From positions 1 to 43,592 of the forward strand of contig SVTA01000006.1 in assembly GCA_015064005.1 (NCBI GenBank): a stretch of DNA of 43,592 nucleotides. The letters run 5' to 3'. Positions 40,357 to 43,592 of this stretch are shown in pieces (position 1 is the first letter of the stretch; each line of letters begins with the position of its first letter). Position numbers and translations under genes: made by a program. The DNA comes from Oscillospiraceae bacterium (GTDB taxonomy: Bacteria; Bacillota; Clostridia; Oscillospirales; CAG-272). Below the pieces are notes generated by a model. The model ran no database searches. It worked only from the letters and a program-made list of their open reading frames with translations, and was not told the origin of the DNA.

Positions 40357-41127
40357 TCATCCAAGTCCAATACATTCGGTACAGATGTTGATGGCCTTGC
40401 CCAGCACATCGGCCATACCGCCGTGGAGAATGCCAAAGACGATCAACACCGCAGCTCCCACCAAGAGGCTGCAGCGCACGGCAAGCATCACCGGCCTTTC
40501 GTGCCGCTTCAGCCACTGCCGCAGGGGGCAGGCACATACGGGGGCGGGGGCTTTTTCCGTTGTCTCACGCAGCAGGCGCATCTCCTGCTTGATGAGGACG
40601 CGACAAGCATAATCGGCCGCTAAGCCGACAATGAAGGCGAAGCCGAACCACAGCACCGTCCACAGCGCGCAGGCAATGACTACGTTGTTATAGGCGGCGC
40701 CGTCGGGGTAATTTTGTGCATTCAACAAATAAATAAGCGAGCCTACCGTGGCGATAACCGATGCCATAACGTTCAGTATCCGCAGCACGCGGCGGCGATG
40801 CGCCAACGCCTCGGCCTCCGGCGTCGTTCCTTTCCGTTTCAAGCGGGAAAGGGCCATTTCACCGTGCGGATCGGCGCGCAAAGCCGCCTCCTCCGGGGGA
40901 AACAACGCCCGCAGCACGGCTGTAGTCACAATACCGAGAAGCGTTAGACACCCCGGCACCGCAATGCGGGAAAGTGCCGCGCCCACGCTTTCTCTCGTAA
41001 AGGGAGAGCTCCCTTGCCGATAGATGCCAACGCAGGAAAGGATCAGCAGCACGCCCGTGACGGTCAGCAGCACCGACAGCACGATGCCGCAGCTCAGGTG
41101 CAGCCGCTTTCTGTTCTTTAAGGACAT
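40357..41127 (-). CDS. Polytopic membrane protein ending in a CD1871A-like CXXC tail
   Basis: 256 residues from ATG 41127 (AAGGGGGC upstream). TM segments at about 12-33, 51-72, 114-133, 143-168 and 215-236, with a basic cytoplasmic loop (about 75-112) and a Cys-containing loop (VCACP near 197-201). The last ~40 residues form a TM followed by LGKAINICTECIGLG, with C249 and C252. That ending matches the free-standing ~40-residue clostridial CD1871A-family CXXC proteins, here fused to a larger membrane protein. It is first in the operon with the polyferredoxin-TlpA fusion, so the CTEC tail may be a relay or substrate of that chain (inference). Confidence 0.82.
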   Translation of the reverse strand: MSLKNRKRLHLSCGIVLSVLLTVTGVLLILSCVGIYRQGSSPFTRESVGAALSRIAVPGCLTLLGIVTTAVLRALFPPEEAALRADPHGEMALSRLKRKGTTPEAEALAHRRRVLRILNVMASVIATVGSLIYLLNAQNYPDGAAYNNVVIACALWTVLWFGFAFIVGLAADYACRVLIKQEMRLLRETTEKAPAPVCACPLRQWLKRHERPVMLAVRCSLLVGAAVLIVFGILHGGMADVLGKAINICTECIGLG

Positions 41128-41163
41128 AGCAAAGCCCCCTTCTTCACATAATTTATCTATTTT

Positions 41164-41192
41164 ATCATACCACAAAAAGCTCACGCCGTCAA
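41164..41192 (-). promoter_or_regulatory. Promoter of the redox operon
   Basis: Minus strand: TTGACG (41192-41187), 17-bp spacer, TATGAT (41169-41164) with a TGG extension. The region from here to 41300 is very AT-rich and otherwise featureless. Confidence 0.82.
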
Positions 41193-41304
41193 GTTTCTCT
41201 GAAAAATTACCCTCTTTTTCTTTTTTTAAGCGATATGTCACGCATTCATAATATCTTGTTATCGTTTTATTATTTATTATTATTTTGAAATAATAATTTT
41301 TCTA

Positions 41305-41333
41305 TTGACATTTTTTTGCTTTCCCAGTAAAAT
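41305..41333 (+). promoter_or_regulatory. Promoter of the SLC13/ArsB-type permease gene
   Basis: TTGACA (41305-41310), 17-bp spacer, TAAAAT (41328-41333). Confidence 0.85.
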
Positions 41334-41393
41334 GAAACTGCGCAAATCACAACAAAAGCCTTCCTATTACTTTAACGAAAGGTTCCAACCGCT

Positions 41394-42698
41394 ATGATTC
41401 CCGCAATGATTATTTTTGCCGTCACCTACGTGCTCATGCTGGTGTTCAGCAGGGTGCGTCCCTTTATCGCCCTTGCATCCGGCATCCTCTTTATTATTTT
41501 CGGCTTTCTCCCTCTCGACCGGGTGTTGGTTGAAATCGACTTCAACGTGCTTTTGATGATTGCGGGCACCATGGGTCTGATCGCGCTGTTCATCGAAAGC
41601 AAGATGCCCGCGCTTCTTGCGGACCTTGTGATGGAGCGCGTCCCCAATGTACAGATAGCAGCCGTAGCGCTGGCGTTGTTTGCCGGCATTATTTCCGCCT
41701 TTGTAGACAACGTGGCCACCGTGCTGATGATCGCTCCCGTGGCACTGGAGATCTGCAAAAAGCTGAAGACCAATCCCGTTCCCTTCATCATCGCCATCGC
41801 CGTTTCCAGTAATCTTCAGGGCGCGGCTACGCTGGTGGGCGATACCACCGCCATCATGCTTGGCTCTGCCATGGATCTGAACTTCATGGAGTTCTTCTTC
41901 TATCAAGGCAAGCCCTCTATATTCTTTGCCGTGGAGCTGGGCGCGGTGCTTTCCGCACTGATCCTCGCATTTCTCTTCCGTCGGGAAAAATCCCCCATTC
42001 CCAAGACCGGCGAGCGTACCAAGGTTACCGATCCCGTGCCCTCCGTCCTGCTTTGCATTCTGCTGGCGCTGCTGGTGGCGGTTTCCTTTGCTCCCGACAG
42101 CTGGAATCTCCCCGACGAGATCAACGGCATCATCTGCTGCGCGCTGATGGTGATCGGCCTCGCCATTCACTTTGCCAAAAAGAGAACCCTTTCCGCCATT
42201 ATCGATCCCCTCAAGCAGATCGATTACGAAACGCTGGGATTGCTGCTGGGGCTGTTCCTGATGATCGGCGGTCTTGAGCACACAGGCGTGATCGCCAAGC
42301 TGGCCGAGCTGCTGGCACATATGGGCGGCGGCAACATCTTCCTGCTCTATACCGTCATCGTATGGGCCTCGGTGCTGATCTCCGCCTTTATCGACAACAT
42401 CCCCTACGTGGCCACGATGATTCCCGTTATTGGGGGCCTCGCGATTCAGCTCAGTGCCACCACCGGCGTGGGTGCCGCGCTGATTGCTACACCCCTTTAT
42501 TTCGGTCTGCTCTCCGGTGCCACGCTGGGTGGCAATATCACCCCCATCGGCGCCTCCGCCAATATTACCAGCATCGGCATTCTCCGGCGTCAGGGCTATG
42601 AGGTGAAGAACCGCGACTTTTTCAAGATCGGCATTCCCTTCACCGTGGCCGCCATTGTACCCGCTTATATCTATATCTGGCTTGTATTCGGCGTATAA
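41394..42698 (+). CDS. SLC13/ArsB-type (ion transporter superfamily) permease
   Basis: 434 residues, about 11 TM helices in two inverted halves. Each half has a conserved re-entrant region: FVDNVATVLMIAP ... VSSNLQGAATLVGDTTAIMLG in the first, and FIDNIPYVATMIPV ... GATLGGNITPIGASANI in the second. This is the ArsB/NhaD/CitM (IT superfamily) pattern. Candidate substrates are dicarboxylates, arsenite or cation/proton exchange. No ars genes are nearby, so specificity is open. The start is ATG 41394 after AACGAAAGG. Single-gene unit with its own promoter and terminator. Confidence 0.9.
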   Translation: MIPAMIIFAVTYVLMLVFSRVRPFIALASGILFIIFGFLPLDRVLVEIDFNVLLMIAGTMGLIALFIESKMPALLADLVMERVPNVQIAAVALALFAGIISAFVDNVATVLMIAPVALEICKKLKTNPVPFIIAIAVSSNLQGAATLVGDTTAIMLGSAMDLNFMEFFFYQGKPSIFFAVELGAVLSALILAFLFRREKSPIPKTGERTKVTDPVPSVLLCILLALLVAVSFAPDSWNLPDEINGIICCALMVIGLAIHFAKKRTLSAIIDPLKQIDYETLGLLLGLFLMIGGLEHTGVIAKLAELLAHMGGGNIFLLYTVIVWASVLISAFIDNIPYVATMIPVIGGLAIQLSATTGVGAALIATPLYFGLLSGATLGGNITPIGASANITSIGILRRQGYEVKNRDFFKIGIPFTVAAIVPAYIYIWLVFGV

Positions 42699-42704
42699 GA
42701 CGTC

Positions 42705-42739
42705 AGCCGCTCCGCGCTTGCACGGCGGAGCGGCTTTTT
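42705..42739 (+). terminator. Terminator of the permease gene
   Basis: AGCCGCTCCGC (42705-42715) / GCGGAGCGGCT (42725-42735) followed by TTTT. Confidence 0.93.
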
Positions 42740-42742
42740 CGC

Positions 42743-42812
42743 AAAAAGGTCGCCGCAAAGCATCTGTGGCGACCTTTTTCGATATGTTTCGGCGTGGCGT
42801 GCGCCACACAAC
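42743..42812 (-). ncRNA. Candidate ~70-nt small RNA
   Basis: A consensus promoter on the minus strand (42819-42847) would start transcription near 42812. The transcript has no ATG. It folds a GTGGCG/CGCCAC stem (42794-42807) and then a terminator hairpin AAAAAGGTCGCC / GGCGACCTTTTT (42779-42768 / 42754-42743). No minus-strand gene lies downstream before the converging permease gene. The simplest reading is an orphan small RNA. The same hairpin also has T runs on the plus strand and may back up the permease terminator. Confidence 0.6.
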
Positions 42813-42818
42813 AATATT

Positions 42819-42847
42819 ATTATAGCATAGTTAAATGCGCTTGTCAA
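42819..42847 (-). promoter_or_regulatory. Orphan consensus promoter on the minus strand
   Basis: TTGACA (42847-42842), 17-bp spacer, TATAAT (42824-42819) with a TGC extension: a full-consensus promoter with no protein gene in front of it. Confidence 0.85.
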
Positions 42848-42921
42848 GCAAAACTTGGTCAATCCTTACACTTTCTCCCTATTAAACAAAAATTTATTGT
42901 TTATTTCTTACAGTTTGCATA

Positions 42922-42950
42922 TTGCAAAGAGGCCAAAAATATGGTATACT
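42922..42950 (+). promoter_or_regulatory. Promoter of the large structured RNA
   Basis: TTGCAA (42922-42927), 17-bp spacer, TATACT (42945-42950) with a TGG extension; transcription start expected near 42957. Confidence 0.85.
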
Positions 42951-42974
42951 ACAAGTGCAAAGGAGGATAGGCCA

Positions 42975-42986
42975 ATGAACAAGTAA
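42975..42986 (+). CDS. Minigene 1 inside the large RNA (Met-Asn-Lys-stop)
   Basis: ATG AAC AAG TAA with AGGAGG (42961-42966) exactly 8 nt upstream. It is the first ribosome site on the predicted transcript, about 5 nt from its 5' end. The same 26-nt block recurs at 43089 with 22 identities. Whether ribosomes use it is unknown; a three-residue peptide is unlikely to be the product of interest. Confidence 0.4.
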   Translation: MNK

Positions 42987-43102
42987 GCATCGGCTCCCGG
43001 CCAAAGCACCCACCACGGATCCCGGCACGGGTAGCCAGAAAGCACGCTTTCCACCCTTTGCGGCATATAGCATGCCGTACACATGTACAGGAGGAAGGTC
43101 CA

Positions 43103-43114
43103 ATGTACAAGTAA
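43103..43114 (+). CDS. Minigene 2 inside the large RNA (Met-Tyr-Lys-stop)
   Basis: ATG TAC AAG TAA with AGGAGG (43089-43094) exactly 8 nt upstream, 128 nt after minigene 1. In both copies a CTCCC word lies about 30 nt downstream of the GGAGG and could pair with it, so the ribosome site may be switched on or off by folding. Confidence 0.4.
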   Translation: MYK

Positions 43115-43409
43115 TCAAACGACTCCCCATCCAAGGCGAGCGGATCGCTGTCAGGCACACGATGTGTAATATAGACGAGCATCCCCCCCTGCAGGAAACG
43201 CCTGCGGAGATGCATCCACCCCCGCCTGACGCAAAATAGCCAGCATGGGCAGTCAGCATCGCACCCTTACATGAAGGCATCACGCGAAAATCAACGGACT
43301 CTCGTTAGAGATATTGGAATGAATGAATCGTTTTCCGATGGTGAGTGCAGCGCAAGGGTAGCTTAGGAAAGAGAGGATCACAAAAGATGTTAGATACTAA
43401 GAGCGAACA

Positions 43410-43460
43410 GAAATGACCCTTGGTTGTTGTAAAGAAAGCAACCAAGGGTCATTTCTTATT
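43410..43460 (+). terminator. Terminator of the large structured RNA
   Basis: 17-bp perfect stem GAAATGACCCTTGGTTG (43410-43426) / CAACCAAGGGTCATTTC (43439-43455), then TTATTT. Confidence 0.95.
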
Positions 43461-43529
43461 TACTTGCTCACCACGCGCAAAAGGCGCGAGGCGGCAACGC
43501 GGGGACCAATCAACGCGAAAATAGGTTTG

Positions 43530-43556
43530 AGAGCGGTTTTTGCCGCTCTTTTTATT
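43530..43556 (+). terminator. Second terminator downstream of the large RNA
   Basis: AGAGCGG (43530-43536) / CCGCTCT (43543-43549) followed by TTTTTATTT. The ~70 nt between the two terminators hold a CGCGC-AAAAG-GCGCG hairpin but no gene or promoter that I can support. Confidence 0.85.
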
Positions 43557-43566
43557 TAATCTGCAC

Positions 43567-43592
43567 AAAAAAAAAAAAAAAAAGGGGTTTTT
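43567..43592. other. Low-complexity contig end
   Basis: Seventeen consecutive A (43567-43583), GGGG, then TTTTT at the very end. Most likely an assembly or sequencing artefact at a contig edge, not biology. Confidence 0.6.

Larger units (their letters stand above)
42957..43460 (+). ncRNA. Large (~500-nt) structured RNA with two tandem minigenes
   Basis: Bounded by a consensus-like promoter and a 17-bp terminator. No protein gene of reasonable size is present. Helices that can be read directly: GGCTCCCG (42992-42999) / CGGG-T-AGCC (43028-43036); GAAAG/CTTTC hairpin (43038-43051); CGGCAT/ATGCCG (43061-43077); a three-way junction closed by GTCAGGC (43150-43156) / GCCTGAC (43224-43230), which encloses ACAC/GTGT (43057-type loop at 43157-43167) and GCATC...GCAGG-AAACG-CCTGC...GATGC (43179-43213); GCACCCTT (43261-43268) with AAGGGT-A-GC (43354-43362); CTCT/AGAG (43299-43310). 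Two near-identical SD-AUG-stop minigenes lie at 42961 and 43089. I cannot match it to RNase P, tmRNA, 6S or SRP RNA. ROOL, GOLLD, OLE or raiA class membership needs a covariance search. Confidence 0.7.

Noticed and set aside
43162-43239. 25-codon plus-strand frame (MCNIDEHPPLQETPAE...) inside the large RNA
   Set aside because: No ribosome site, and it overlaps the three-way junction whose helices explain the sequence better. A 9-codon frame at 43387-43416 has a fair GAGAGG site but runs into the terminator stem; noted only as possible.
42894-43283. 129-codon open frame on the minus strand opposite the large RNA
   Set aside because: No ribosome site, no promoter, Cys/Trp-rich random-looking composition, and it runs through the promoter of the plus-strand RNA.
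43089-43416. RNase P RNA (GAGGAAGGTCC resembles the CR-I consensus; AACAGAAAT near 43407 resembles CR-V)
   Set aside because: The other universal RNase P blocks (for example CR-II/III and P4 partner sequence) cannot be found, and the similar words overlap the SD repeat and the terminator.

Overview
The window reads as one end of a contig from a moderately GC-rich Bacillota genome, most likely an uncultured gut-type clostridium (Oscillospirales or Christensenellales-like). The basis is strong AGGAGG ribosome sites, AT-rich leaders with near-consensus sigma-A promoters (17-bp spacers, often TGn-extended -10 boxes), perfect hairpin terminators, many lipoproteins, a feoAB operon with a FeoB-associated Cys-rich miniprotein, and a redox protein ending in the CXXC tail of the clostridial CD1871A family. 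No IS element, prophage, CRISPR array or convincing tRNA/rRNA is visible. The right edge is a 17-A run followed by GGGG and TTTTT and looks like a contig end.

Layout. 1-593: tail of an unknown gene, a terminator and a nested palindromic repeat. 594-5762: mostly monocistronic housekeeping or sugar genes (HAD phosphatase, PHP hydrolase, two small membrane proteins, and an AraC regulator divergent from a Gfo/Idh/MocA dehydrogenase). 5818-11607 (minus): a tight operon of three SPFH (HflK/HflC-like) membrane proteins and a metal-type P-ATPase. 11839-12735 (minus): 1-phosphofructokinase. 12964-15624: feoA, feoB and a Cys-rich miniprotein, with two matching GTTAG-N6-CTAAC palindromes. 15694-31681 (minus): a 16-kb operon that starts with a giant surface subtilase carrying BspA-type leucine-rich repeats, then a repeat-type lipoprotein, an oversized peptide-binding protein, OppBCDF and a small basic membrane protein. 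This would couple protein digestion at the cell surface to peptide uptake.

31967-38128 (plus): three lipoproteins with immunoglobulin/transthyretin-like modules. One carries a thioredoxin-like CDPC domain, and two share an undescribed module that occurs three times. 38200-41127 (minus) is a redox operon: a membrane protein ending in a CTEC tail, a NapH-type polyferredoxin fused to a TlpA thioredoxin domain, and a TlpA lipoprotein. Together they look like a route that carries electrons across the membrane to thiols outside the cell. 41394-42698: SLC13/ArsB-type permease.

42743-43556 has no protein gene but is full of transcription signals. A minus-strand promoter/terminator pair frames a ~70-nt small RNA. 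A plus-strand promoter and a strong terminator frame a ~500-nt structured RNA that contains two nearly identical SD-AUG-(A/U)AC-AAG-UAA minigenes. This RNA, the redox operon and the SPFH/P-ATPase operon are the best candidates for undescribed biology here.
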